Shown here: in pieces, positions 1 through 13,322 of the stretch
Numbering within the stretch: position 1 is the first letter of the stretch
How the letters are laid out: every line of letters starts with the position of its first letter
Assembly (NCBI GenBank): GCA_947179485.1
Contig: OX359246.1
Location: 56,151,632 to 56,215,631, forward strand
Source: Allacma fusca
Lineage: Eukaryota; Arthropoda; Collembola; Symphypleona; Sminthuridae
Length of the DNA: 64,000 nt
Direction: 5' to 3'
Program-made: the position numbers and the translations under genes
The notes under the pieces: generated by a model
Told to the model about the DNA's origin: nothing
Databases searched by the model: none
Seen by the model: the letters and a program-made list of their open reading frames with translations, nothing else

Positions 1-1487
1 ATCCTGCTTTTGAGGGCACTATTTTTACCAACCTTTGAAAACATTCGTTGACCAGGAGCGCTAACACTTGTCCTAATTGATTATTATTTACTTACTATAA
101 TCTCCTGTTTAATAGAATTGCGCGAATGTGCTATTCACATGAGTCATACAAAAGTTGATCAAGAAGATACGTAACTGAAGGGGCTTGTGAAAGGAATAGG
201 AATCGGACTACCTTTCCGTGCCAAATTCTGCCAAGAGGCTATCTGTGATGCAGCTCTTCAGAATCGAATGGCACAAATCATGTGATTGGATCATGATCTG
301 GCGTGGGAATTAATTGAGATGCATAAGATGTGGGATATCATGCTTCATTAACTCCTTATGACTTAGAATGAGTGACGGAGGAGGCGCTATAACTCTGCCG
401 GTTCAGGCTCTACCTGGTCAATCCCAAGACCGGTTTCATACTGTCTTACGGGATAGTCACTCTTCTGGACGGATGTAATCATGTTTTTACACCTGTGTCT
501 ATGGGCAGTAACTCATTTTGCTTGGAAAATATGTGCTACCTGAATGTTAGCCTGATGCATTGCCAATGTTCAGGAACTTCTTGTCCATCCTTGATTATGT
601 ACTACGGCTCCGTCATGGATGAAGCTTGATCCAGACGTAGGAAAAACCATTATTTTTCATAACCCTGCCTTTCCCCATTTTTTCGTCTGGATTTGATGCA
701 ATAGTAATGGGGATGTGCCATTAATGCTAAATGTTATCGTACTTTCATACACGGACATTCATCCACCGCACGATGAGTAATGATGAGGGACTACGAGAGC
801 AAGAGCCAAGCATGTTACACTTGAGTAAAATATACATGTTTTGATATACCCCGTGACCCCTTCCAACACAGTCCAATGTCTTATGAGCGTAATAATGGAA
901 ACAAATTAAAAGAGAATTTTATGGCGTCCATAAAAAAGATACAAGACTCTATACGTGCATGGATTTGTCAGACTTTTAGTGAGTTTATGATGCAGATGAA
1001 TGTATTCCCTTGCAGCCTTAACCTGATATTGCAGATCACGCAAGTGCATTATAAACTTGAATTAAAGGGTGAAGGTAATTGCATGTAGGGAAAAATGCAT
1101 TTATCAGCCTCCAGCCCATACTAAAAGCCACACGCTTAATCTATATCACGAACTGATAATGTGCACATTTTTTGTCAATAATTATGAAATGACTACAAAA
1201 AAAAGTGATTTCACATTCTAAATGTTTTACATCAAATTTTAATTAGAATGACAACCGTCTGATCTCTACAATTGATCTATTTTAGTTTGTAGTAATTATA
1301 ATAATATTAGTTATTCATTTAAGTGAGAGTATTTCTATTTATGAGCTGATGGTGTCTGTATAGTTATTTACATTTACAGTAGGGCATAATTGACAATAAC
1401 AATATTACCATGAGAGGTAAAAATAAACGGAAATCTTGGAAGATAATAAAATTCGACTTTAATGACTTTGACAACTTTCATTTACAG
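1..1487. other. no gene recognised; probable 5' intron or flank of HMG-CoA reductase
   Basis: No convincing coding exon was seen here. The first recognisable HMG-CoA reductase exon starts at 1488 in the middle of the sterol-sensing domain, so the N-terminal exon(s) must lie here unrecognised or, more likely, upstream of the window. The short open frame at 876-1088 has no family resemblance. Confidence 0.5.
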
Positions 1488-4400
1488 GATACACAGCCTT
1501 GTTTGCTATGATCCCTGCCATTGTGTTCAGCTCTGGAATAATTAACTTGCTCCGCCTGGATATTGCTCAAGTTGGGTAAGCCCATGTGAATTATGATGCT
1601 TTTAACAACTTTTCAAGAATAATTATTATTATTTACTGTATCTATAGCCATAGACCATGAAATTAAAATTGTCAGTAATAAAAGTGAACCTCATCCTGAC
1701 AAAAATCTGTAGCTGTAATAATTAATCCTATTTCACGAAGAATTAACTTTCGTTCATGTCAGAGATTCTGTATTGTAATCATTAATAATTATTATTATTT
1801 TCCTGGCACTACAAAGGTTGAGAGTTTACAAAATCATAGGAGCAGAAGGAAAAGTGCGTAATTTCAAGGAAGAGATTGAGACGTACGAAAAGGAGTGAGA
1901 AACTCAAGAAAGTGTAGATGAAATTTTTAAAGCACTATTAGGGAAGACACATTTTCCATATGTACATACATACATAGGACACTGGTGGGGGGAAAAATAG
2001 TGGATGGTATAGGAAATCCAAGCTCGAAGGGAAATGGGTGTAGCTTTTTACATTCTGATTATGCGTAAATCAGCAAGGGGCAATACACGTTGTGTGCGTA
2101 GATATTTTATCTTGATATGTGAGAACAATCTGAGGTTGCGATGTTGAGGATTGGGAATAATGCAAGTTCCAAGTTTTTACCCTTTTTTTCCCCAACCCAA
2201 GGGTTCATAGAATCAACTGCGTTTTCAAAGACTATGGAGTCTACGATGACCGATAATTTTTTCCACTCTTTTACCTTCAACCCAAGTTCCATGACTGCTT
2301 TATTCATTCATTCCTATTCTCAATTTCTTAAACACTGCCTTATATATATATATATACACATAGGTATAGGTGTAGCATATGTACATAGATATGTAATGAT
2401 AAGACCGTCCGGTAATCATATGTAGGCTATAGGAATACTAAGACATTGACCCTCAACTTTTCCTTTCGGTAATTTTTCCAGCCACCATATTAACAACAAC
2501 AACAACAACAAAAAATGTCCTGCAATAATTCTTGTACTGTTTAATCCTATCATCAACATATTTCTTTTCTCCCTGCAGAGACTTCATACTCTTTTACGTC
2601 CTATGGATGGACTTTTACAAAATGTCTCAACTAATCCAAACCGGACTGAGGACTTCCAGCAGCTCCGAATTGAACGGAAGGATTGGCCGGACTCTGGATT
2701 ACTTGGGACCCTCCATTACTTTTGATAGTATTATTCAAATCCTTGTCACCTCAATAGCATTTATTCCAGGTATGACCAGAGCTTTGGCTTAAGGATGTTT
2801 ACAGATGCTTTGGGATCTCATCCATATGCATGTATCCTCACACCATTTACACACACTATTTACTTTTATCCTTTAAAAATACGAAACCCCACCATATTTA
2901 CTAAAAGGGTCAACGGGAGTGAAACCGGTTTTGTTGTAAACTTTCAACAGGGTTAAGACGTCTTGAGTTCCTGGCTTCTATAGCATTGTTGGCCATTGGG
3001 ATGAACTACATCATCTTCATGACAATGTTTCCGGCTTCTCTGTCCATGATAGTAGAGGTGAGTCCTTCCCATTTCCTGTTTGACTTTCAAATTACATAAA
3101 TGAGTCAAATAATGACTGTACTCAAAAAATAAACTGCCTCATTTTGTCACTTCAATAATGGAAGCATAGGATTTAATGCTTGATGATATAAAGCCCCCAC
3201 GCTAAACTACATTATAAATGTAGTGTGTAAAACATTACAAATGTTTTCTGTATCTTCCTGTCCTTGGCCGTAAATCAAAAATTTGAAAAGCTGCTCAGCT
3301 ATTATATTATCCATTATATTTTTTTTTTGTAGGAAATGAGTGGGGATATAAGTCATAGTTAAAAGTGAGAGGGGCCACTATTTGTTGTTTTAATCATTGC
3401 TTGTTGATACTAATTATTCAAATTCATATTCTGGTTTTAAAAAATAATAAAAATTCTTATATTCCAGCTCCAGGTGTCCCGAACCCGTCGTACCCCTTCA
3501 GCACTTGACAATGCAAGTCCCCCATCAGTATTACTAGGCTCAAGAGGTTCAGCTCAAGAGGAAGGAGCTGTGACCAAAGGAACTGTCCCTTCAGGAGTAG
3601 CTCCAGCACAGTTACTATCATCCAGCTCATTGATGAGATCAAAGCCCAGAGTAGGAACCACTTGCAAGGACTCAGTCATTGAGAAAAGTCATGCCAATTC
3701 GACTTGCATGATATCCATTGTGAAGCTTATCATTGCAGTTTCCTTCCTACTCTTGCAGTCTTATAGGTGATTTTTTTTGACATATTATTTGAACATTTAT
3801 TATTGTCTAACCTCATTATAATCTGTGTCTCAGAGAACTCTCCTTACAAAAACATAAGTAATTCCTAACAGAGTAATTACTCTGGGGGTGTTGAGCCATT
3901 ATTGTTGTGTAATAATAATTATGGAAAGGAAGCACACTACCCATTCAAAATCTAGTCTAATTGGGAATAATTGACACAATTAGCCCAAGGAATTTAGATA
4001 GAATTAAAGCCCAAAGGGGAAAGACTATCGAAGTATCAATGCACATTGCAATTTACAACTTTTTCTTTGAGCTTAATGTCACTCTCGTATGAACTTATCG
4101 GTATCCTCATGGTAAAGGGAGCTGTTGATGGAGTCTACGGCCAGGCTTTTACGCGGTTCATATTTGTGTGAGTGTTTAGCAAAACAATACTCAAGTCCCT
4201 TTTGGGAAGTGCGGATGCTGATAGTTGTACTTCCATTTTTAGAATCCTCTCGGATTCAAAAATAACTTGTGGAACTCTCGAACTTTCACCATTGCGAAGC
4301 TTCTGTCTCATATGTGTGGAGTCTCATATGTCTTGTATTTGTTCACTGGTGTCTGTGTACTACATGTTTGCGTTTGTCAGAGTTGGATCTGTATCTGTAC

Positions 4401-7400
4401 ACATCTTCTTCTGTCTAATACATACATATGTAATTATATGCTCATACGTGAATGGAGACGAGAGTTTGAGGAAAGTGTCACGTTCTTGTGACTACTTTTG
4501 TATGGCTATCTGTATACTTGTAATAATTATACTTGTGTGAGTGTGAGCTCTGGAAAGATCCCGGATCTAACTTCCAATTATGGTAACTATTTTTGAAAGT
4601 TGGCAAAAATTCTTGCTCTTATTACATCCTACGGGGTTGTTACAGTTGTCAATTTTTTGGGAGCTGAGACTATTCCATCCCGTATAGTAGTATAACAGTA
4701 GAGGTATAAAATTAGACAATGATAATTCTTTCAGTAGGAAAAACACAGTTGGATATTATTTTGTGACAGATGATTTCAGTGGATATATTACCACTCTCTT
4801 GTAAATACGACAGGGAAAAGGTTATCCCACAAGATCATCTCTGGGGATTCATTGTTCCTCATCTCTCGTATGTTCTTTTTTTATCTTGTGACAGCCACGG
4901 AGTACTATTATTTGCATATGTACGTATTATGTACATACAGGTGTGCAAGGGAATAATACACACTCAAAAGTACAGAATCTTTTGAGCCTTGCAATAATAC
5001 TTATTATTTAGTGTGTAGTTTTTTTTTTGCTTTATGTGACTTGTCCTATATGACTGCTTTGTATATAAAGTACATTATAGGGATATTTTCGGGTTGTGTG
5101 CCCAAATTAAAAATAGACATGGTAACATTATACATATAGTAACGTGATGTATTGTCACTTATTGGTAGGAGCGTTCATGTATGTACATATGAAGCTAAAC
5201 TAGACTCAGGCACAGTTGATAGTGTCCTTATATTGCTTTCCATGTACATATGTATTTACAATATTGGAACACACTTATGACGTGCATGGTATTGAATATG
5301 ATTATTTGTATTGTGAAGAACATTTTGTTCTGAGCCTCTATGTATGTAATTATGTATCTGTGTGTATGTAAGGATAGGAGACGAGTGTAAAAGGGAGACT
5401 CAAAAGTAGAAAACATTCGATGACAAGCGTCATCCATCTCCTTTTGGTTCTTGTTTTCTTTATTGTTGCATTATTCTGAAGAAGTTGGCAGAAAAGGGAA
5501 TTCAAGCGAACATGTAGTGGGAAAGGGTACGTATTTTTCGTGGATGGAGTCACGTCTGAAGCCGTTGTAATCTCATGCATGACCATAGAATCCAATAGGA
5601 TTACCAAATATTACATTTGAATTTGAATAGGGCCAGCATTATATGCTGACTTTTGAATCGGTATGTGTCAAAAGGTCAGTTCACACCCTTCTTTTAATGC
5701 CGAAGTTACCAAATGAGAGCTTCATTTTCATTCCGGATGCTCAGGTGTCTCAATTGCTTCTTCGAAAATATCTTGTACGGCACAAGGCACACAAATTAAT
5801 TTTTTTTTCCTACAATATTTACAACTCTTGGTTCTTGCCCAATATTTGGAAGGAAAGTGTGTTTCAGAGCTGTATTGAGGTAGGCTTAGATATATGTACA
5901 ACAGTTATTATAACTCTCAGGGCGTCCTGAGATTCAGCTCTCCAGGAATTTTTATCGTTGGGAGTTAGTGGGACAATTTTTAATAAATTGAAGTTTCTTC
6001 AAAATTTTCCAGTTGTTGCAATACCCCAACCCCAGTTGAACTCAACGCGGAAGCGGGTGGGACGAAGGAGAAAATGTACCGGGACGGTACTAACCGAACA
6101 GATCAAGTCTCTGAAGTTGCGAATACCTATAGTTTAATCATTGGGTAATTTACATACGTTGACCCTTATGAGATTCCTTCTCCATTTTTATAAATTATTC
6201 AAAATTTTATTAATAGACCTTTTTCCTCAGTTTCTTGCTCCTGCGGATGGACCAAGTGGTAATCCTGGGTCTGATACTCATCCTCAGCCTGAAGTACATA
6301 TTTTTTGATAGTAAATTAGAGCCGGTTGTTGAGGGCTCTTCGATATCCGCCGCTCCGGACAGTCAGAGGAGAATCGTTAAACGAAGTGAGCCATCCATTC
6401 AACTATTCTTTCCTTATTGTCCCTTCCCTGTTACATTTTTATATTTTTAAAATCATTATATTGTAATTTAGGGTTAATTATAATGAAAAGAATTAAATGT
6501 AACACATTTATTGGGATTGTGTAGTTAGTAGCAAGAAACTTGGTCAGAAATCAATGTCAATGTCAAACCTAGCCTTGGAATTTGAGGAAGACCTGGAGCC
6601 TCCGCAAGACTTCAGTGATAGGAAAAATTCAGAGTCAGAAGTCCATCAAATATCCTTTACTGTGGGTGAATCCGAGAGTGACAGTGACTTGGAGACCTCG
6701 AGGAAAACCAGTGTTGTGCGAGTGTTTGAAACGAAAGAGATCCAAACGGAGGAGAGCTTCATTGAGCAAGAGAAACAAAAATTTAATGATTGTGTCACTG
6801 CCAGGTCACTCCTGGAATGTGCCAGAATTTACCAGTCGGAGGAAGATGGCGGGAAAAAACTGACGGACATTGAGGTCATTTCGTTAGTCGATGCGAAGAA
6901 AATCCCGGCATACCAATTGGAGAAGGCTGTCCAGAATGAGGAGCGGGGAGTCACTATTAGGTAAGTGATCACTCAAATTGAAATTGGCTCCGTTACCATC
7001 AAAACTCTGTGGTTAAAATATTACAAACGATTTCTGACCTTTCAGACGGAAGTTATTAGGGAGATCAAGCACATCCGTGGACAATGCCTTTGACAACATT
7101 CCATACAAGAACTACGACTATTCCAAGATCACAGGTGCCTGTTGTGAGAACGTGGTTGGATACATCCCCGTTCCAGTTGGGGTGGTCGGACCGTTGAATC
7201 TGGACGGGAAGCATTATCAAGTTCCCATGGCCACAACAGAGGGCTGCTTAGTGGCCAGTACGAGTCGAGGCTGCAGAGCATTATCCAATGGCGTGCGTAG
7301 CCGGGTAGTGGGAGATGGGATGACGCGCGGACCCGTAGTACGGTTCCCAAGTGCCATGCGCGCCAGCGAGGCAACCCTATGGTTGCAAGAGGATGCTAAT

Positions 7401-8672
7401 TTTAAAAAACTCAAGGAAAGCTTTGATGGTTCCAGTAGATTTGCTCGTTTGGAGAAGGTCAGTTGTAGGATAGCCGGCCGATATCTTTTTATCCGGTTCG
7501 TGGCGAAGACGGGGGATGCTATGGGGATGAACATGATTTCAAAGGGGACGGAAGTGGCCTTGAATACCCTGCAAAATAATTTTCAAGAGATGGAGATCCT
7601 ATCTTTAAGCGGGAACTTCTGCACGGATAAGAAGCCCGCGGCTGTTAATTGGATCGAGGGGAGGGGCAAGAGTGTGGTGGCTGAGGCAATTGTCCCAGCT
7701 TATATTGTGCACAATGTCCTGAAAACCTCTACGGCGGCATTGGTGGAGCTAAATATTGCGAAAAATTTAGTGGGCTCCGCTGTGGCTGGATCTATTGGTG
7801 GCTACAATGCGCATGCGGCTAATATTGTGGCTGCTATATTTATTGCTACTGGCCAGGTAATCATGAAATTCGAAGTCATTTTAATCCCTAAAATACCTGA
7901 ATGATTACATTCATTATGTGGTTTTTGTGTGGGGGGGGGGATATCTGTGCTGCTGGGGAAATTTCCTGGTTTTAATCTACGGGAATGTTTTTCTGTGGTT
8001 TTTTAATAGGATACGGCGCAGTGCGTAGGCAGCAGCAACTGTATAACATTGATGGAGCCTTGGGGCATAGACGGTCAGGACTTGTTTATTTCCTGTACAA
8101 TGCCTTCGATAGAGGTGGGGACGATAGGGGGTGGCACGGTCCTTCCCCCACAAAGCGCCTGCTTGAGCATGCTTGGCCTTCAGGGCCCGAATGCGGAAGA
8201 GCCTGGTAAAAACGCGCGGGACTTGGCTCGCGTGGTTTGCGGCACGGTCTTAGCTGGGGAACTGTCCCTGATGTCCGCCCTTGCGGCAGGACATCTGGTC
8301 CGATCCCATCTGAAGCACAACAGATCTTCGACGAATGTGGACGCCAGTTTACGAACTGTTGCAACCTCCCCCGCTGCCTTTTCCTCAAGGAACAACCATT
8401 CGTCCCTATTCATCAAGCCCAATGGAGCAGAGCTTATCCCAAAAATTCTGACCTCGCACCACACCAATAATCACTTCAATCAGGAGACCCTGTCCCTCAG
8501 GAATGTTTCCATAGGCTGTAATAAGATCGTTCCACCGAGCATTCCCAATTTGGACGAAGCAGGGCTAGTGCCCAATATGGGAGTACTAGAAGTCCCCACA
8601 TCGATGTCTGTACCTATTCCTACCAAGTCCATGGACTTACTAAGTGTTCCTACAGAGTGCAAACAATTTTAG
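1488..8672 (+). CDS. HMGCR: HMG-CoA reductase (5' end missing)
   Basis: 3-Hydroxy-3-methylglutaryl-CoA reductase, the ER-membrane enzyme that makes mevalonate. Exons join(1488-1575, 2579-2769, 2951-3057, 3468-3766, 6013-6144, 6231-6385, 6525-6960, 7046-7856, 8010-8672); all phases agree, giving about 960 residues after the missing start. The first four exons carry helices of the sterol-sensing domain ([14 protein letters not shown] matches human ILGPTFTLDALV). Exon 6 holds the last helix ([17 protein letters not shown]), exon 7 the linker, and exons 8-9 the catalytic domain: [12 protein letters not shown], the Glu of [22 protein letters not shown], the Lys of [17 protein letters not shown], and the His of [10 protein letters not shown]. 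Serine in HNRSS matches the AMPK site of vertebrate enzymes. About 100 extra residues of no known domain follow before the stop. The 2.2 kb intron 3767-6012 shows no gene. Confidence 0.97.
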
Positions 8673-8946
8673 GTGTCCTCCATAATAATATCTTCATGAA
8701 AGTTGTTTTCATCCAATTGTCATATTATCCGTTGTTATTAGATATGCCTCGATACCTACGTATATTTTTATTGAAACCAAATACGTAATTTTACATCCGA
8801 TTTAGTATTTTGTATGTACAGATTTTAGGCATAGGCGTTACATATGTAGACTACTGGTATATTATCTGTATTCTACTTGTAGTTTAATCCATAATTTCTC
8901 CTGTTCAATATCCCATTGAAGGTCTTATGAACGACAATGCTTTAAA

Positions 8947-8952
8947 AATAAA
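8947..8952 (+). terminator. AATAAA polyadenylation signal of HMGCR
   Basis: Canonical AATAAA about 275 bp after the HMG-CoA reductase stop; a further one lies near 9121. Which is used cannot be told from sequence. Confidence 0.45.
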
Positions 8953-9343
8953 TTAATATATATATTTTTAATTCAGGCTAGTAGTGGCATATTTATAGTA
9001 TCATAATATTCAGCAGAAGGTCAAATATTGCCGAAAGATATATGTAATCATTGCAGTATAAATTATGAAGAAGCAGTAATAATCATAGTTTTAATTTGTC
9101 GAGTAGAAAAGTTTGAAACATTGAATAAATGCCCGCAGCGCAGACTCTGACTACAATGTCCGATGCAAATTCGTACTTTCTTCGGTTTTGTTCTCAATAT
9201 ACAGAGTACATACATATTTTACAGAAATTCTCGTGACATTATCTACTCACAAAAAATTCCTGGTATTTTTTTACTATACATACCATTGACCTATTAAATC
9301 TTTTTAATGGAAATTTATGCCTGTGTAATAATAATAATTATTA

Positions 9344-10135
9344 TTATTCCACGATTCGAAATTGAATCTCCGGGATTTGATGAGAACTGTCAAAGAATTC
9401 AAACTCCGTGTCGCAATTGTTCAAATAGTAGTTGTTGGATATTGAGGTGCATACGCAAGTGTCAGAGCCCTATTAAAGTTAAATAATAATTATTTTAGAA
9501 TATTTTTATAATATCTGGGATTTTCCGGAGTTTTAGTTACTTTTTAGCGGATAACTTACGTTGAGCTGGAATCTGATCCGGAACCATTTACCCTTCTCCA
9601 CCCGAACTTCACGTGGACATTGAACGACGAACATCTCAGAGTTTTTTGCTTCGGCAAACGTCTCAAATTTATCAATTACAACCTCATCATTTTCCCTCTC
9701 AGGTGGGAATTTACCCTCAAATTGAGTAAATACTACTTTCACATTGAAGTTACTCTTTTCCTTTTCAAATGGACCCCAAAATGACAGAGCTTCTATAAGA
9801 ATTGTTCGGCTACACCTAAAACTTCAATTTAAAAATTCCTTCTTCCCATTAATTGGCATTTGTCTCATTAAGGGACATTTTTAATAGAATATCATCATAA
9901 TATTATTAATTAAATACCTGATTGAGTACATGATATCACTGTAGTTGTGGGACAGCCTAGCGGATGTAATCAGCCCTTGGATGTCTTTAATCTTCGACTC
10001 CGACAAGAGTTGCTGCATCCTTTTCATATGGAAACTGTCAAAAGTCGCCAATTTCCCTCTCACTAGCCTGTATGTCTTATTCTGGTCATTTATTCCCAAC
10101 TCTTGGAAAATATCCTTCAGATTTGAACCGTTCAT
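9344..10135 (-). CDS. PHR-like domain protein, copy 1
   Basis: Exons complement(join(9344-9469, 9560-9815, 9918-10135)) close to 199 residues. The C-terminal two exons resemble the PHR beta-sandwich of BTBD1/2/6 and PAM/highwire proteins: ILIEALSFWGPF (family: hGfqlyGs), EVVIDKFETF, MFVVQCPREVRVEKGKWFRI, and the end SSHQIPEIQF, close to the family's GQIPEIlf. The N-terminal exon (LVRGKLATFDSFHMKRM...SARLSHNYSDIMYSIR) is helical and could be a BACK-like remnant. No BTB domain precedes it, and the ATG at 10135 is backed by an A-rich stretch that is a poor acceptor, so the protein probably starts here. It is a head-to-tail paralogue of the next gene. The family call is by eye; a ubiquitin-ligase adaptor role is inference only. 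Confidence 0.6.
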
Positions 10136-11113
10136 AATGCTTTTTATTTTTTTTTTTTTTTAAATCTAATGTAGAGTAACGAAAGCCCTATTTACTATTT
10201 TTGGAATTATCCTTCAAAATACAATTAGGGCTAATTTTGGCACCGGACCAATTTGCAAACCCAGACTGACAATATTTTGGAAAGAACGGAGCACTTATTG
10301 TAATTGCTAATAGTGTCATATTAGACTTAATTTTAGATAATTCCTTTTTATCAGAAGAGGATGGGCGTGGTAATAATAACAATTTTTGGGGTGATAAAAT
10401 GAACTTAGGATTATCTCATTTAATTTAGTTATTTTCCTCAGCATTTTCAAGACCTTTTGTATTTACAATTACAACAAGCATTTCATCAAATGTTAGCATA
10501 AGTTCCCAAGCTTATCACATTTTTTACAGTGTAACACCCTTGTCTTATATTAGTTGGCAAATTATTATGGTTTATCAGGAAATTTTTCCTGCAGAATGTT
10601 TTAATACTGAAATACAAAAACGTTAACCAAATGATGGGAGAAGGGGATGATTGAGACGAGAGTTTGAGTAATAGGTGAGAATTGAACGGACGCTAATTTT
10701 GCAAGGAAGTGACTGCACCGGAAATATTCTCGGAAGTTGACGTATTATAGTAAACAAATTAGACACGCATATTACATTCGTATACCTATATAAAGAAGGT
10801 GTATGAATTCATATTTTAAACTGTCTCTTAAAAATCCATGATTATCCTACGGATAATTAATTTTACTCGTTCATATGTGCTTGTATCCTGTAGTCCTTGT
10901 ATAGCGAACTACTATACTATAACCCAACAATAAATCTATAAGATATTGAAAAATTACTCAAGTGGTTAAGAACAGTGTTAAATATATTTTCCCCTCGCAA
11001 TTCAATACCAAAAGACAACTGCAAACTCTATAAAAATTATTTTGACACTCGCTAAAACGTAGGAAAAAATTATGTTATTAATTATTTTAAATTAAATTAT
11101 TATCATATTAAAT
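10136..11113. other. intergenic between the two PHR-like paralogues
   Basis: AT-rich sequence with no supported exon on either strand; nothing else recognised. It probably contains the promoter of copy 1 and the 3' flank of copy 2. Confidence 0.5.
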
Positions 11114-11832
11114 CTACTCCGTGAGTTCAAAGTAAATCTCCGGGACTTGATGCGAACTGTCCAGGAAGTCAAACTCAATATCGCATTCCCTCAAGTAGTA
11201 GCTATTTGAGACTGAAGAACAAACGCAAGTCTCCGCCCCCTAAAAATTGGGTAAAAAGGATTTTGTTTAGGACCATAGGATTTTTTCTTTAATTGCATTT
11301 TTAAAAATTTTTGCAATATCTGGAACTCACATCGAGCTGGAACCTAACTCGAATCCAGTTTCCCTTCTCCAAACGAATTGCTCTCGGACATTGGACCACA
11401 AACATCTTAGAATTTTCAGCTTCGGCCAAGACTTCAAATTTATCAAGTACAACTTCGTGGGTCTTCCTACTCCCTGGAAATTTATTTTTTTGTTCGCTAA
11501 CAATGACTTTCAAATTGTAATTCTCCCTTTCCTGCCTAAATGGACCCCAGAATGACAGGGCCTTGATGAGTATTGACCGATTTGCTCTGAAACTTGATCC
11601 AACAGATGGTTCATTTTTTAGCATTTTTTGGCTGTACGAAAAGTTTTCCCTGAAGACAATAAGAATATGATTACCTGATTGAATACATTGTGTCGCTGTA
11701 GTTCTGTGAAAGTCTCGCTGACGTAATCAACTCCTGAACTTCCCCAAACTTGGCTTCTGACAGGAGCTGCTGCATGATTTCCATGTGAGTGTTGTCAAAG
11801 TACGCCAAATTTCCCCTAACGAGCTTATACAT
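11114..11832 (-). CDS. PHR-like domain protein, copy 2 (shorter N-terminus)
   Basis: Exons complement(join(11114-11239, 11331-11586, 11675-11832)) close to 179 residues, with the same intron positions and phases as copy 1. Matching segments: SILIKALSFWGPF, EVVLDKFEVLAEAENSKMF, TCVCSSVSNSYYL, SSHQVPEIYFEL. The start chosen is the ATG of MYKLVRGNLAYFD. Upstream DNA still resembles copy 1 (NWKEIF versus NLKDIF), but the spacing is 2 bases longer, so that segment is out of frame. Copy 2 either starts later or has lost its original N-terminus. The three exons themselves are intact. Confidence 0.55.
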
Positions 11833-13322
11833 TTTTACTAAACAAATTAATTTGACCCTCTTGAAAATATCTCCTTCCAGTTCTCACAGTACTTACAGGT
11901 GTATAGGGAAAAAGTTCCTTATAATATTGCCAATTTATCCTGTCTTGGGTGACAGTCTTGAGACAAATGAGACAATGTCCGCATCTCCCCCTTTTATCAG
12001 TCCTTTCCTGCGTTGGTTGTTTGTTCAGAATAAAATGTAAATAAATTCAGTACTTACAGCTCAACATGCCAAACATTATATTCCAGATAATATTTTGATG
12101 TTTCAAATCTTGAATTAACATTCTACTTATCCCTGAACTATAGGTAGTGCAACTGTGCCAGCTACCGTACAACTTTATACGCAAGGAACTGCAAACAGAA
12201 AATTGTATTGCTAATTATTCCATACAGAGTGCATACACTATATAGTTTGTATGCTGTCTTCAAACGAAGGATAAAAAGCTTATGGGATTCCAGAACACAT
12301 ACAAATTACCCAGGTTCCAAGTAAACTCAAAGCCAGGAGTCTATAAATTAGTTTATAGTTTCTGACGGCTTGTAGAAGTAGTCATAAGGAAAGTATTTGA
12401 AAGCAATAAAGAATTTAATGCAATACACCTGATTTATTTTTCACAAGTGGAAGAGCTTCAAAGGTTGCAATTAGGTGTGAAGTGTGAATTACAAAGAGTG
12501 TCATTTGAGGTCTTACTTGAGTAATTCTGAGAGCGTAAGCCTATATATATGTTTACACATGTAATTATTATAGTTGTAGATATGAGGGACCTCCTCCTAT
12601 CTTCCATGCAAATTCAGGAGTGAATTTCTCACCTACTTATAAATAAAGTAGGATAAGTTAGACATGAATTTTAATAAAAACCTGTCTGAGATTATATTGC
12701 GGCTCTTATACTACTCCCTCACTCAGAATTTACTACATTACAATAAAAGTGCTAATGTTGTGGGCACGCAATTGAAATACGGAAATATTAAGAATTTTGA
12801 TGAAGTTCCCCCTCTTGTTTTCCTCCAAACAGTCATCCATTCATTTATTTAGCTGTGCATCATGAATTCCGTAAAAATTGTCACCATCATCCAGGTAAGC
12901 GTCAAATTAACGTTTGTTATATGTATGTATGTGTTGTAATTTTGTGAGTACTTGTTTACTACGACCTAATTTTATTGACGGAGCTTTATATAAGCTCATC
13001 CTCGCTGCCCACCATATAGTTATACAACGTGGAATACATTAGTTAACAAAATATATTGTCTTGTTTTGTTTGTACTCACATGGAATTGTATGTATATATT
13101 TTAAATTATAGTAAGAGCAAGTTCAAAACAACATTAAGTGTAGATATGTCATATTTAATCAAATTCTACGCAGGTTTACATTACATTTGAGGGTCATATG
13201 AGTTAAGGAGATCAGACTTTATGATTCCAAGACAGCAAAATGTTACCAAGGAAAGGAGAAGCTGAGAACAGATTTTTTAAAGGGTAATATGTTATAGCAG
13301 TTAAATATCGATAGTCTCAAAA
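11833..13322. other. no gene recognised
   Basis: AT-rich intergenic DNA. The open frame at 12664-12852 is short and matches nothing I know. No transposon ends or tandem repeats were found. Confidence 0.45.

Noticed and set aside
4172-4540. 122-codon frame in the long HMGCR intron
   Set aside because: No match to HMGCR; skipping it keeps all exon phases correct, and it has no flanking splice logic.
7129-7534. Minus-strand frames opposite the HMGCR catalytic exon
   Set aside because: Shadows of a strongly conserved coding exon on the + strand.
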